Positions 46,859 through 55,955 of a DNA stretch of 64,000 nucleotides are shown one piece after another. Source of the stretch: Pseudomonadota bacterium (GTDB taxonomy: Bacteria > Myxococcota_A > Polyangia > Polyangiales > Polyangiaceae); NCBI GenBank assembly GCA_023431345.1, contig JAEYWK010000044.1:62001-126000 (forward strand), read 5' to 3'. The notes beneath the pieces were generated by a model. That model saw only the letters and a program-made list of their open reading frames with translations. It did not search any database and was not told the DNA's origin. Made by a program: the position numbers and the translations under genes. Numbering within the stretch: the first letter of the stretch is position 1; each line of letters opens with the position of its first letter.

Positions 46859-47743
46859 ATGAGCCACGAAACCACCCAACCCACGCGCGTCGCTGTGATT
46901 GGAGCCGGCCAGATGGGAGCCGGCATCGCCCAGGTCGCGGCCCGCGCTGGGTTCGAGGTCACGCTCTCCGATCGCGCCGAGGCGCTCGCGACCGGCGCCA
47001 TCGCGAAAATCGAGGCGCGGCTCCGCCGGCAGGAGAGCGACGGCAAGCTCGCGGCGGGCGCGACCGACCAGCTGCTCGGACGCCTGAGCGCGGGGGGGCC
47101 GCTGTTCGGTGTCGACAGCGCCGATTGGGTGATCGAGGCCGCCCCCGAGCAGCTCGAGCTGAAGGCGGACCTCTTCCGCGCCTTGAACGAGCGGGCGCGG
47201 CCGGACGCCTTGTTGGCGACGAACACCTCGAGCCTGTCGATCACCCGCCTCGCCCGCGAAACGACGCGGCCGGAGCAGGTGGTGGGCGTGCACTTCATGA
47301 ACCCGGTGCCGGTCATGAAGTTGGTGGAGCTCGTGCGAGGCACGCTGACCTCCGACGCCACGCTCACGCGCGCGCTCGAGCTGTGCCAAAAGCTCGGTAA
47401 GCAGACGATCGTCAGCCAAGATCGCCCCGGCTTCCTGGTGAATCGCATCCTGATCCCGCTGCTCAACGAGGCCTGCTTCGCCTTGGCCGAGGGCGTCGGC
47501 AACAAGGAGGACATCGACGCGGGCGCGCGCCTCGGGCTCGGTCATCCGCTCGGCCCGCTCGAGCTCGCCGACTTGATTGGCCTCGATACCGTGCTCTCGA
47601 TCGCCGAGATCTTGCATCGAGACTTCGGTGATCCGAAGTACCGCCCGGCGCCGCTGCTGCGCAACTTGGTGCAGGCAGGCTTACTCGGACGAAAGTCCGG
47701 GCGCGGCTTCTACGTTTATGACGAGCATGGGAAAAAGAGCTGA
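46859..47743 (+). CDS. 3-hydroxyacyl-CoA (3-hydroxybutyryl-CoA) dehydrogenase
   Basis: 294 residues, the length of single-domain-pair short-chain enzymes. NAD-binding GAGQMGAG is at 15-22, TNTSSLSITRLA at 121-132, the catalytic His in VVGVHFMNPVP (H145), and the C-terminal domain has GHPLGPLELADLIGLD and GRKSGRGFYVY. It oxidises L-3-hydroxyacyl-CoA to the 3-oxo form in beta-oxidation or butyrate-type metabolism. The gene diverges from the TPR lipoprotein, with 43 bases between starts. Confidence 0.93.
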   Translation: MSHETTQPTRVAVIGAGQMGAGIAQVAARAGFEVTLSDRAEALATGAIAKIEARLRRQESDGKLAAGATDQLLGRLSAGGPLFGVDSADWVIEAAPEQLELKADLFRALNERARPDALLATNTSSLSITRLARETTRPEQVVGVHFMNPVPVMKLVELVRGTLTSDATLTRALELCQKLGKQTIVSQDRPGFLVNRILIPLLNEACFALAEGVGNKEDIDAGARLGLGHPLGPLELADLIGLDTVLSIAEILHRDFGDPKYRPAPLLRNLVQAGLLGRKSGRGFYVYDEHGKKS

Positions 47744-49490
47744 GATTTGGGCGGCGCTATCGCTCGCGGCGCTGCTCGGCGGCTGCGATGGCTGCCAAAA
47801 AGAGAAGCCGTACACGCCCTTCGGTGTGACGAGCGCGGTGCCCGACGCTTCGGTGTCCCCCGAGCCTGAGCCCGCACCGAGCGCCAAGGCGCCGCCCGGC
47901 AAGTTCCCGGCCGCGGTGGTGGCCCCCGCCGGCTCGCGCAAGCTACGCATGGGGGCGCTGACGCTCGACGCTCCCAAGCGCTACGTGTTCGATCGCGCGC
48001 TCGTCTTGGGAGAAGGAGCAGAGCAGCGCGCCGTCGCGTGGGTCGTCTCCGAGCCCGAAGCGCTCGACGTTCCCCGCGGCGCCCTGCTTGCCTACGACGC
48101 CGCCGGCAAATCGCGCCAGCTGATGACGCTGCCGAGCTTCGTGCCGATCGGGCCCGGCTGCACCCACGCCACGAAGCTGGTGCAAACCGGTGTCTCGAGC
48201 GTGCTGGTGGATACGACGGCCACCTGCCCGGCCGGGCTGATGCAGCGCGTCCCCGTCGAGGCGGTGAGCATCATCGCTCCCGCTAGCGACCGGCCGGAAG
48301 TGTTGACGCTGCGCGTGGCCGCGCCCGCGTCGGGCGAAGCGCTCTCGGTGGACGCGGACTCAAGTGACCGCGACGGCGATGGACGCGAAGACGTGCGGCT
48401 GATTTTCAGCCTCACGAGCCCTGAAGGCGCGAAAGCCAGCGCGTCCTTCGCCTTCCTCGACCGCGCCGCGGGAGTCTCCCGCGACGCGGCTGAGCCCCGC
48501 GCGTCCCTCGCGGCCGCGGCCAAAGCCATCCTCTCGAAGGCCGGTCCGGCCGCGACGGCTGACATCGACGCCATGCGCCGGCTGCTCGCCTCGCTCTGCG
48601 CCGAGGGCGCCACCGCTCGCATCTTCGACGCGGAAGGCTCACCGCTGCGCTGTGACGACCTCGGCGCGGTGGTCGACATGCTGGCACGCGCGGAGGTGCT
48701 GTCACGCTTGGCGGCCAAAGACGCCGTGGGCGCCGCGTCCGTGCTCAGCCGCGCGGACTGGTACTTCAAGCGCATCTCGAGCGACGCCGAGAAATCGATC
48801 ACGAAGGAGCTGGCGAAGCGCCTGCTCCCGGTGTCACCCACGGCGACCGCGCTCTCGGCGAAGCCCAAGTCCGTCAAGGGGCCCCACTGGAGCCCGCTCT
48901 GGTTCGAGCCCGACGGCGCGCTGCTGATCGTCACCGAAGCCGGCTTGGTCCGCGCCTCGCGCGACGGCACGACCGAGACCGCGCTCGACGCCGAGGCCGG
49001 CACTCCCCCGTGGCCGCTCGACGTCACGGACGGCAGCGGGCGGCGACTGAGCGGCTCACTCTGCGCGTGCGACTCCTCCGAGGTGCAGCTCGGCTTCACC
49101 GACACCGCGGGAACGCCGCAAAGTAGCCAACCGACGCGTCTGCTCGCCCCCCGACCAGGCGGCTGCAAAGGCCGCTTCACTTGCCCCGATCCGGTGCCGG
49201 TCGCGGTCAGCGCGGAGGGGTTTTCGACGCTCTTGGCGGGCGCGCTGCTCGAGCCCAAGAAAGCGGGCAAGGCGCTGCCGAGCCCTGGGTCGGCGCGCTC
49301 GCCCGACGGCGCCTGGCTGATCGCGACTTCGCCCCTCGGCTTGGTCGTCAGCGGCGCGACCCAAGAGCTATGGAAGCTACCGGAGGCTCCCGTCGACACG
49401 CGACGAGCGCGGTCGTGCGTCGTCGCCAACGACCGAGCCGCCGTAGCCTGCGTGGCCGACGGCAAGGTCGTCCTGCTCAAACGTCCGTGA
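47727..49490 (+). CDS. Large lipoprotein of unknown function
   Basis: 587 residues from ATG 47727 (47718 also possible), starting inside the end of the dehydrogenase gene by 17 bases. Signal peptide with lipobox LGGC, then a Pro/Ala/Ser linker. A DSSDRDGDGRED segment (about residues 211-222) resembles a calcium-binding thrombospondin-3/VCBS loop. The C-terminal third has repeated short beta blades (GAWLIATSPLGLVVSG, DRAAVACVADGKVVLL) that could form a beta-propeller. There are Cys pairs in the CDGC and CACDSS/CKGRFTC segments. The function cannot be assigned. Confidence 0.7.
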   Translation: MGKRAEIWAALSLAALLGGCDGCQKEKPYTPFGVTSAVPDASVSPEPEPAPSAKAPPGKFPAAVVAPAGSRKLRMGALTLDAPKRYVFDRALVLGEGAEQRAVAWVVSEPEALDVPRGALLAYDAAGKSRQLMTLPSFVPIGPGCTHATKLVQTGVSSVLVDTTATCPAGLMQRVPVEAVSIIAPASDRPEVLTLRVAAPASGEALSVDADSSDRDGDGREDVRLIFSLTSPEGAKASASFAFLDRAAGVSRDAAEPRASLAAAAKAILSKAGPAATADIDAMRRLLASLCAEGATARIFDAEGSPLRCDDLGAVVDMLARAEVLSRLAAKDAVGAASVLSRADWYFKRISSDAEKSITKELAKRLLPVSPTATALSAKPKSVKGPHWSPLWFEPDGALLIVTEAGLVRASRDGTTETALDAEAGTPPWPLDVTDGSGRRLSGSLCACDSSEVQLGFTDTAGTPQSSQPTRLLAPRPGGCKGRFTCPDPVPVAVSAEGFSTLLAGALLEPKKAGKALPSPGSARSPDGAWLIATSPLGLVVSGATQELWKLPEAPVDTRRARSCVVANDRAAVACVADGKVVLLKRP

Positions 49491-49526
49491 ACGGCGGCGG
49501 GGCCCCGGGAGGGCTCCCGCGCGTCG

Positions 49527-50105
49527 TCACTTAGGCTGCAGCGAGGGAGCCTTGGCGCGCTCGATGTAGCTCTTGGTGCGCGTGTCGATCTTGATCCACT
49601 CGCCTTCGGTGACGAACAGCGGCACTCCGACGCTCGCGCCGGTGCTGATCTTGGCCGGCTTCAGCACGTTGGTGGCGGTGTCACCACGCACGCCCGGCTC
49701 ACACTCGGTGATCTGCGCGACGATGTGCGGCGGCAGCTCGATCGAGACCGGATTGCCATTATAGATGGTGATCGTCACGTCGATACCATCCATCAAGAAG
49801 CCCTTGTCCTCACCCACCACGTCTTGGTGAACGCTGACCTGGTCACCCGTCTTCGGGTGCATGAACACGTAGTTCTCGCCCTCTTGGTAGATGTACTGCA
49901 AGGTGCGATCTTCCACGTCGGCCGGGTCGAAGCGCTCGCCGGAGCGGATGTTGCGCTCGATGGTGTTGCCAGTGAGCATGTTGCGCATCTTGGTGCGCGT
50001 GAACGCCTGCCCCTTGCCCGGTTTGACGAACTGAAAGTCGGTGACGACGTACGGGTTGCCGTCCATCATCAGTTTCAAGCCCTTGCGAATGTCACTCGTA
50101 TCCAT
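49527..50105 (-). CDS. efp: Translation elongation factor P
   Basis: 192 residues. Three beta-barrel domains: MDTSDIRKGLKLMMDGNPYVV at the start, the loop VKPGKGQAF with the modifiable lysine K31 (corresponding to E. coli Lys34), and the C-terminal GDTATNVLKPAKISTGASVGVPLFV ending in the usual signature. EF-P relieves ribosome stalling at polyproline. The PGKGQ loop is of the type modified by beta-lysylation, but no epm genes are in the window. The gene is flanked by a convergent lipoprotein gene and a divergent TPR gene. Confidence 0.96.
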   Translation of the reverse strand: MDTSDIRKGLKLMMDGNPYVVTDFQFVKPGKGQAFTRTKMRNMLTGNTIERNIRSGERFDPADVEDRTLQYIYQEGENYVFMHPKTGDQVSVHQDVVGEDKGFLMDGIDVTITIYNGNPVSIELPPHIVAQITECEPGVRGDTATNVLKPAKISTGASVGVPLFVTEGEWIKIDTRTKSYIERAKAPSLQPK

Positions 50106-50275
50106 CGATCGATCCTGTGCTGAGCTGGGCAGGCCCCAGCGGGGGCCCGTTCATTACATGACCATCCCCCCCCACGCAAGCCAGCATCCTCCGCGGCAGG
50201 GCTGACCGCCCGCGTTACAAAAGCCGGAAATGCTGAGGTTTTCCCGGGAATCTGGCGATAGTATGGCCGCCCGCG

Positions 50276-51130
50276 ATGGATGAGTACGAGCTCGAGCAGG
50301 TCAAGCGAGAGATCGTCGAGAGCCGAGCTCTCACGATCAAGACCAACAATTTGGTCAACGCGCTCGCCGCCGACCTGAAGAGCATCTCCAAGCGTCAGCA
50401 GGGCTCCGAGCGCCGCGTGCTCGTCACGAGCGCCACCGGCTACGTGGTCACGATCGCCATCATCCTGGTGTTCGTGAAGCTGGCTTGGGACATTCGCATC
50501 GAGACGGTGCGGGGCGAGAACCGCGAGACTCGCGATCAGCTGGAGCAGCTCCAGAAGGAGCAGAAGGTGGTGCTCGGCCGCGAAGAGGCCCGCAGCTCTG
50601 CGTCGCGTCAAGCCGCCGAGTTCTATCGCCTGGTGCTGCAGAACAAGCGACGCGAAATCATCGACGGCTACGCGGCGGTCAGCAAGCTCGATCTATCCCC
50701 CACCGAGCGCGCGGTGTTCGAGGGCGCGCTCGAGCGTGCCAAGAACGAGCTATCGCTCATCGCGTATCAAACGGGCGTCGACCACATCCGCATGGGTCGC
50801 TGGCACGAGGCGCAGCAGTCGCTGCGCGAGTCGTTACAGTACAAGAGCGACGCCGCGCACAGCCCCCAAGCCAACTACCAGCTGGCGCGAGCGCTGATCG
50901 CGCTGGGGCTGCACCGCGAGGCCATCCCGCTGCTCATGCAGCTCTCCGAGTCGTCGGCAGACAAAGAGGTGATGGATGAAGCCACGCTGACGCTGGCGCA
51001 CGCGCAGCTCGAAATCCAAGCGTGGAACGACGCGAAGTCGACGCTGCGCACCTTCATTCGCCGCTTCCCGACGAGCGCTCACATCAACGAGGCCAAGGGC
51101 AAGCTGGCGGAGGTTTCGCTATATCATTGA
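50276..51130 (+). CDS. Membrane-anchored TPR protein
   Basis: 284 residues. An N-terminal coiled coil (~1-45) is followed by one membrane helix (~50-71), then charged heptads (RGENRETRDQLEQLQKEQK), and a C-terminal TPR array (GRWHEAQQSLRESLQYKSDAAHSPQANYQLARALIALGLHREAI, in part). This is probably a bitopic inner-membrane scaffold. A TAGTAT hexamer 11 bases before the ATG suggests a very short leader. Neighbours give no clear pathway. Confidence 0.7.
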   Translation: MDEYELEQVKREIVESRALTIKTNNLVNALAADLKSISKRQQGSERRVLVTSATGYVVTIAIILVFVKLAWDIRIETVRGENRETRDQLEQLQKEQKVVLGREEARSSASRQAAEFYRLVLQNKRREIIDGYAAVSKLDLSPTERAVFEGALERAKNELSLIAYQTGVDHIRMGRWHEAQQSLRESLQYKSDAAHSPQANYQLARALIALGLHREAIPLLMQLSESSADKEVMDEATLTLAHAQLEIQAWNDAKSTLRTFIRRFPTSAHINEAKGKLAEVSLYH

Positions 51131-51153
51131 GCCGCAGCGGCTCGGCGTCGCCC

Positions 51154-52428
51154 TCACTCGCGGGTGGGGTCGTTATCCACGATCACGAAGGCGTTGTCGT
51201 TCCAGAAGCCGGTCTTGATCAGGCGCGGCGCCGGACCCAAAAAGATCGCCGTGTAAGCCCGACCCGATTGGAGGTCGGCGATGCCGGAGCGCTCCAAGAT
51301 CGCGGGCCAGGCTTCTTGAAACGCGACGCTACCGGATTCGCCGATCACCTGCAGTCCATAGTCGGCGCGCTCCACCCCCAGCTCGAGCTTGGTGAAGCGA
51401 GTGTCGGCCGGCCGCGGCTCGATGCTGCCGAAGGCGACGCTGCTCGCGAACACCAGCGCCGTCGAGGCGTCGCTGTTCGTCGCGCGCACGTCGAGCGTCT
51501 CGGTCGGCAGCGATGCGTGCACCGCTTGCAGGCCGACCGTGTCGAAGCGCAGCTGGCGCGATAGCTTGACGACGACCGGCTGCAGGCTCGGGCGCTGGGG
51601 CGAATAGCTCGCTCCGCAGGCCGACGTAGCGACCCGGTCAGCGTAGGCGGCGCCGCCGATGCAGCCCGTGAGCACCATGAGCACGCTGCGGCCCGTGGCG
51701 ACGCTGCCCGCAGGGAGCGCGGCCACGGCGCGGGCACGAAGCCGCGGCTTCTCGAGCGGGATCTCGGGTGCCCCACCGGCGCCGCCCGCGCCCGCTTCTC
51801 CCGCCTGAAAGGCGCCGCCGGCTCCCGCTGGCGCGTCCGCCTCCGCGCCGCCCGCGCCAGCCGCGCCGCCCGCGGCCGCAAGCGCGCGCGCCGGCGTCAC
51901 GCTCGCCTCTTCGCGCTCGGCCAAGTCCACCGCGTCTCGGCAGTCGAGCTCGTCAATCAGCTCGAGCTCGCCCGCGATCACCCACGCCTGAATGTGGTCG
52001 TCGACGAACGACAGCTGCTCGAGCTCGATGAGCGTCGTCGAAGCGCCGTAGCCGAGCTCGGGCAGCGGCGAGCTCACGAGCTCACTTTCGCCCGCGTCGT
52101 CGACACGCGCGAAGCACACGCGCACGCTCTCTGCGTCGACCACCCCGTTGACGAGGGTGAGCACGTCGTCGCCACCCGGCGGCTCGTAGTCGGGGTTGTT
52201 GCGCCCGCCCTGCGCCGGGTTCCCCGCGTTGCCGAAGCCGGAGCCCGCGAAGCCGCCGGCGCCGCCGCCGCCCGCGCCGCTTTTGCCCGCCGGGGGCTTG
52301 CGCGCGAGCGAATCGTGGTCAGTAGTGCACCCCACGTAGCCCGCCAGCAGCGCCGCGCACGTCAGCGCGGCCGCTCGCGAGCGCGCGCCGTTCGTTCTGG
52401 AGCCGAGCCAGGCCATCAGCGCGACCAT
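51154..52428 (-). CDS. Gly/Ala-rich surface lipoprotein of unknown function
   Basis: 424 residues from ATG 52428; GTG 52452 and ATG 52416 are alternatives. The signal peptide ends near AGYVGC, an imperfect lipobox. Two glycine/alanine low-complexity tracts (about residues 45-75 and 190-225) surround a domain with VNGVVDAESVRVCFARVDD. A C-terminal beta-rich region includes RAVAALPAGSVATGRSVLMVLTG and NDNAFVIVDND. This layout is common among myxobacterial surface lipoproteins that carry DUF4397-like beta domains, but I cannot confirm that family. It follows thiD on the same strand. Confidence 0.65.
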   Translation of the reverse strand: MVALMAWLGSRTNGARSRAAALTCAALLAGYVGCTTDHDSLARKPPAGKSGAGGGGAGGFAGSGFGNAGNPAQGGRNNPDYEPPGGDDVLTLVNGVVDAESVRVCFARVDDAGESELVSSPLPELGYGASTTLIELEQLSFVDDHIQAWVIAGELELIDELDCRDAVDLAEREEASVTPARALAAAGGAAGAGGAEADAPAGAGGAFQAGEAGAGGAGGAPEIPLEKPRLRARAVAALPAGSVATGRSVLMVLTGCIGGAAYADRVATSACGASYSPQRPSLQPVVVKLSRQLRFDTVGLQAVHASLPTETLDVRATNSDASTALVFASSVAFGSIEPRPADTRFTKLELGVERADYGLQVIGESGSVAFQEAWPAILERSGIADLQSGRAYTAIFLGPAPRLIKTGFWNDNAFVIVDNDPTRE

Positions 52429-52453
52429 AACCTGGCGACCGCGCCCGCGCACG

Positions 52454-53278
52454 CTACCGCGCCAGCAAATGCGCGAACTCGAGCGGCCCGTGCCCCTTAC
52501 CGAGGCCCGGAGCGTGACGGATGCCCTGGAGCACGAACTCCCTCGCGCGCTCGACCGCGCCGTGCAGAGTCAGCCCTTCCGCGACGCCGGCCGCGATGCC
52601 GGAGGCGAGCGTGCAGCCCGTGCCGTGCGTGCTGCGCGAGACGATGCGAGGGCACTCGAAGCGGTGCTCCGCGCCGTCCGCCGTGCGCAAGATGTCGGTC
52701 ACGGTGTCGCCCTCGAGGTGCCCGCCTTTCACGAGCACCGCGCTCGGTCCGAGCCCCAACAGCGCGTCCGCGGCGCGCTCCATGTCGCGCAGCGTGCTGA
52801 TCTTCATCCCCGTCAGCGCCTCCGCCTCGGGGATGTTGGGCGTGAGCACCGACGCCAACGGCAAGAGCCGCAGCACGAGCGCGTCGTGCGCGTCGCGGTC
52901 GAGCAAGCGCGCGCCGCCTTTGGCGACCATCACCGGATCGACGATCAACGGCACCCCCGCCGCCAGCGACTCACACAGGCCGGCGACGGTCTCCACGACT
53001 CGCGCCGAGCCGAGCATGCCCGTCTTGATGGCGTCGGCGCCGATGTCCGTGAGCACCGAGCGCATCTGCGCGCCGACGAAGCTAGCCTGCACGGGCATGA
53101 CGTCTTCCACGCCGAGCGTGTTCTGCGCCGTCAGCGCCGTCACCGCCGTCGTCGCGAAGCCGCCTAGCATCGTGATGGTCTTGATATCGGCCTGAATCCC
53201 GGCCCCGCCTCCCGAGTCGGACCCAGCCACGATCAGCACGCGCGGCTTGGTAGCTTCGGGCTCTTTGAGCGCCTTCAT
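52454..53278 (-). CDS. thiD: Hydroxymethylpyrimidine/phosphomethylpyrimidine kinase
   Basis: 274 residues. The enzyme phosphorylates HMP to HMP-P and then HMP-PP in thiamin synthesis. Landmarks: GSDSGGGAGIQADIKT (19-34), TAQNTLGVE, DAIKTGMLG, VDPVMVAKGG, TPNIPEAEALTG and the catalytic THGTGCTLASGIAAG. All ribokinase-fold residues appear present. I looked for a TPP riboswitch in the ~100 bases upstream and saw none. Confidence 0.95.
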   Translation of the reverse strand: MKALKEPEATKPRVLIVAGSDSGGGAGIQADIKTITMLGGFATTAVTALTAQNTLGVEDVMPVQASFVGAQMRSVLTDIGADAIKTGMLGSARVVETVAGLCESLAAGVPLIVDPVMVAKGGARLLDRDAHDALVLRLLPLASVLTPNIPEAEALTGMKISTLRDMERAADALLGLGPSAVLVKGGHLEGDTVTDILRTADGAEHRFECPRIVSRSTHGTGCTLASGIAAGVAEGLTLHGAVERAREFVLQGIRHAPGLGKGHGPLEFAHLLAR

Positions 53279-53379
53279 CGCCGCTGTTTAGCGAAATTCG
53301 GGAAGGCGCGCAAAAGGCGGTAGTCGCCCTGGCGGCTTGCTCGCTACTATGGTGGCTTACTCGTGCCCAAGTTCCTCCG

Positions 53380-55806
53380 GTGAGCGATTCCGCAGAAGAG
53401 AGAGCCCAGTCGCTCGTCGGCAAGACGCTCGGTGAGGGGTACCGTCTCGAAGCGCTGATCGGCCAAGGCGCGACGGGGTCGGTGTACCGAGCCACGAGCC
53501 CGAGCGGCGCCGAGGTCGCGCTCAAGACCTTGCGCCCGGAAATGATGGGCGACCAGAGCGCGCAGCGCTTCCTACGCGAGAGCGAGCTGGTGCGCGGCCT
53601 CACGCACCCCCACGTCGTGCGCACGCTCGACTCGGGGCAAGACCCAGCCACCGGCTTGATGTTCTTGGTGATGCCCTTGCTCAAGGGGCGCGACCTCGAC
53701 CGCGTGCTCGAAGATCTCGGCGCGCTCGAGCCAGAGACCGCCGTGCGCCTCGCGCTGCAAGCCGGCCGCGGCCTCACGGCAGCGCACCGCATCGGCATCA
53801 TTCACCGCGACGTCAAGCCCGGCAACCTGCTCCTCGACGAGGAGGACGGCGAAATCATCGTCCGCGTCTGCGACTTCGGCATCGCCAAGCAGCTGGGAGG
53901 TGAGAGCTCGCTCACCGAGACCGGCAGCCAGCTCGGCACCCCCGACTACGTTTCGCCGGAGCAGCTCAAGAGCAGCAAGCACGTCGACGAGCGCGCCGAC
54001 GTTTGGAGCCTCGGCGCCACCCTGTACCAGATGCTGTGCGGGGCGGCGCCGTTCGCGCACATCGAGTCGGTCTTCGACTTGATCACTGCCATCGTCACCG
54101 AGGACGTGCCGCACCTCCAAGACCGCGCGCCTTGGCTCGACGCCTCGCTGTCGCTGATCGTTCACAAGGCTCTGCAGCGCGACCCGAACCAGCGCTGGGC
54201 GACCCTCGAAGACATGGCCGACGCCCTACGGCCCTTTTCGGGCGGTGACGAGCTGCTCGACCCTTCGCGCATCCGCGCCGTTTCGCCCGAGTCACGCCAC
54301 CTGATCGCCGAGCGCGCCGACCTGCGCGACGCTCCGAAGCAGACCTCGCTGCCGCCCGCGCCCGCCGTCGAGATGGATGAGCTCCGCCTCATCACGCAGA
54401 AGCTCGACGGGCGCTACCTGGTCAAGCGCCTGATCGGCAAGGGCGGCATGGGCAACGTGTACGAGGTCGAGGCCCCGAACGGCGAGCGACTAGCCGCCAA
54501 GGTGGTCTCGGCGGGCGTGCACGGCGCGAGCCCCTCGACCCTCCAGCGCTTCACGCGCGAGGCCAAAGCGTCGAGCGCGATCCGCAGCGTCAACGTGGTG
54601 CGCACCGTCGACGCAGGCTGCGACGACGAGCTCGGCTTCCCTTACATCATCATGGAGCTGCTGAGCGGCGTCGACCTCTCGGGGGTGATGAAGCGCGAAG
54701 GCGCGCTGGCCCCCGAGGTGGCGGTGCGGCTCGTCGTGCAAGCCGCGCGAGGTGTGGCGGCCGCGCACGCGCGCGGGGTCGTGCACCGCGACATCAAGCC
54801 GGCCAACCTGTTCTTGCAGGAAGACCCGCGCAGCTCCGAAATCACGGTCAAAGTCTGTGATTTCGGCGTCGCCAAGCGCATCGGCGGCATGGGCATCAGC
54901 TCGGCCGCCAGCCACTACAGCCTGACGCGCTCCGGCGGCATGCTCGGCTCACCCATGTACATGTCGCCCGAGCAGGCGCGCAACGCCAAGGCCGTCGACG
55001 AGCGCACCGACGTGTGGAGCCTCTCGGTCGTGCTGTGGGAGGCGCTGTCGGGCCAGCGCCTCTGGGGCGGACAGAGCTCGCTCGGTGAGCTGATCGTCGC
55101 CATCTGCACGGAGCCGATCCAGCGACTGGAGGCGGTGGCGCCGTGGGTGCCGCGTGAGCTGTCGCGCGTCGTGCACCGCGGGCTCGAGCGCGAGCCGGAT
55201 CGCCGGACGCCCACCGTGCGCGCGCTGCTCGAGCAGCTGGACGCCTTCGCGGGCGGCTCAGACCGCATCGTGATGAGCCAGCTCGTCGGCTTGACCGAGG
55301 ACCAGCGCGGAGAGCTCACGCTGCGCGTCAGCCTCTCCGACTCCGCGGCGCGGCGCATCGCCAGCCTCGCCAAAGATTTGGGGCAAAAGCCCGCCACCGT
55401 GACGGTTCCGCGCACGGGAGCGAGCGGCGCTGGTGCGCCATCGCGAAGCTCGCGCGCCGTCGCAGCGGGAGGCCCCAGCAAGGGCGCGATGGTGGCGGTC
55501 GCGCTCATCTCGGCGGCGGTGGCGGGCGGCTCCGCCTTTTACCTCGCGCGCGGCAGCAGCTCACCGGCGGCGCCAGCTCCCGCGACAGCCCGCACCTCCG
55601 CGAGCATTCAGGTCGTCCCCGAGGACGCGACGGTCACGCTCCGCGGCGTGACCGTGCCGGTCGTGGCCGGACGAGCGAGCGTCGACGGTGAGCCCGGCGA
55701 AACGCTGAGCGTTACCGTGCAGCACGGCAGCGCCAGCAAGACGTTCGCGGTCTCACTCGGCAGTGATGGCATCGCCACCCCCGGTCGCCTCGTGCTCGTC
55801 CCTTGA
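53380..55806 (+). CDS. Ser/Thr protein kinase with two tandem kinase domains
   Basis: 808 residues. Kinase 1 (~20-285) has GQGATGSV, K49, HRDVKPGN (H142), DFG, and SPEQ. Kinase 2 (~340-625) has GKGGMGNV, a lysine in AAKVV, HRDIKPAN (H469), DFG and SPEQ. Both sets look active. A linker of ~55 residues separates them. After kinase 2 comes a linker, one membrane helix (~703-725) and a small beta-rich PEGA-like domain outside. The protein may form an intramolecular kinase cascade; this is inference. GTG start; a TACTAT hexamer lies 29 bases upstream. Confidence 0.92.
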   Translation: MSDSAEERAQSLVGKTLGEGYRLEALIGQGATGSVYRATSPSGAEVALKTLRPEMMGDQSAQRFLRESELVRGLTHPHVVRTLDSGQDPATGLMFLVMPLLKGRDLDRVLEDLGALEPETAVRLALQAGRGLTAAHRIGIIHRDVKPGNLLLDEEDGEIIVRVCDFGIAKQLGGESSLTETGSQLGTPDYVSPEQLKSSKHVDERADVWSLGATLYQMLCGAAPFAHIESVFDLITAIVTEDVPHLQDRAPWLDASLSLIVHKALQRDPNQRWATLEDMADALRPFSGGDELLDPSRIRAVSPESRHLIAERADLRDAPKQTSLPPAPAVEMDELRLITQKLDGRYLVKRLIGKGGMGNVYEVEAPNGERLAAKVVSAGVHGASPSTLQRFTREAKASSAIRSVNVVRTVDAGCDDELGFPYIIMELLSGVDLSGVMKREGALAPEVAVRLVVQAARGVAAAHARGVVHRDIKPANLFLQEDPRSSEITVKVCDFGVAKRIGGMGISSAASHYSLTRSGGMLGSPMYMSPEQARNAKAVDERTDVWSLSVVLWEALSGQRLWGGQSSLGELIVAICTEPIQRLEAVAPWVPRELSRVVHRGLEREPDRRTPTVRALLEQLDAFAGGSDRIVMSQLVGLTEDQRGELTLRVSLSDSAARRIASLAKDLGQKPATVTVPRTGASGAGAPSRSSRAVAAGGPSKGAMVAVALISAAVAGGSAFYLARGSSSPAAPAPATARTSASIQVVPEDATVTLRGVTVPVVAGRASVDGEPGETLSVTVQHGSASKTFAVSLGSDGIATPGRLVLVP

Positions 55807-55851
55807 GACCATTCGCGGTCCCTGAGCCGCTCGAGCAAGAAACGCGGACTA

Positions 55852-55883
55852 TTGCGCATCGAATAAGCCCAGTGGGTTACTAT
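55852..55883 (+). promoter_or_regulatory. Possible promoter of tRNA-Leu
   Basis: TTGCGC (55852-55857) and TACTAT (55878-55883) with a 20-base spacer lie ~90 bases before the tRNA. The spacer is longer than ideal. GTGGG/CCCAC around the second hexamer can pair as a small hairpin. Confidence 0.3.
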
Positions 55884-55955
55884 CCCACAGCCGCGCGCGG
55901 GCGTGGGCCTCCGCCCCCGTAAACAAGCCTACTGGCCACCAGTACCCATCCGATG

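Noticed and set aside
51129..51143. GAGCCGC-A-GCGGCTC palindrome between the membrane TPR gene and the Gly-rich lipoprotein
   Set aside because: The loop would be one base, so it is a poor hairpin. Such GC palindromes arise often by chance in this sequence.
53279..53379. Possible TPP riboswitch upstream of thiD
   Set aside because: The 101-base interval lacks the conserved CUGAGA and other THI-box elements.
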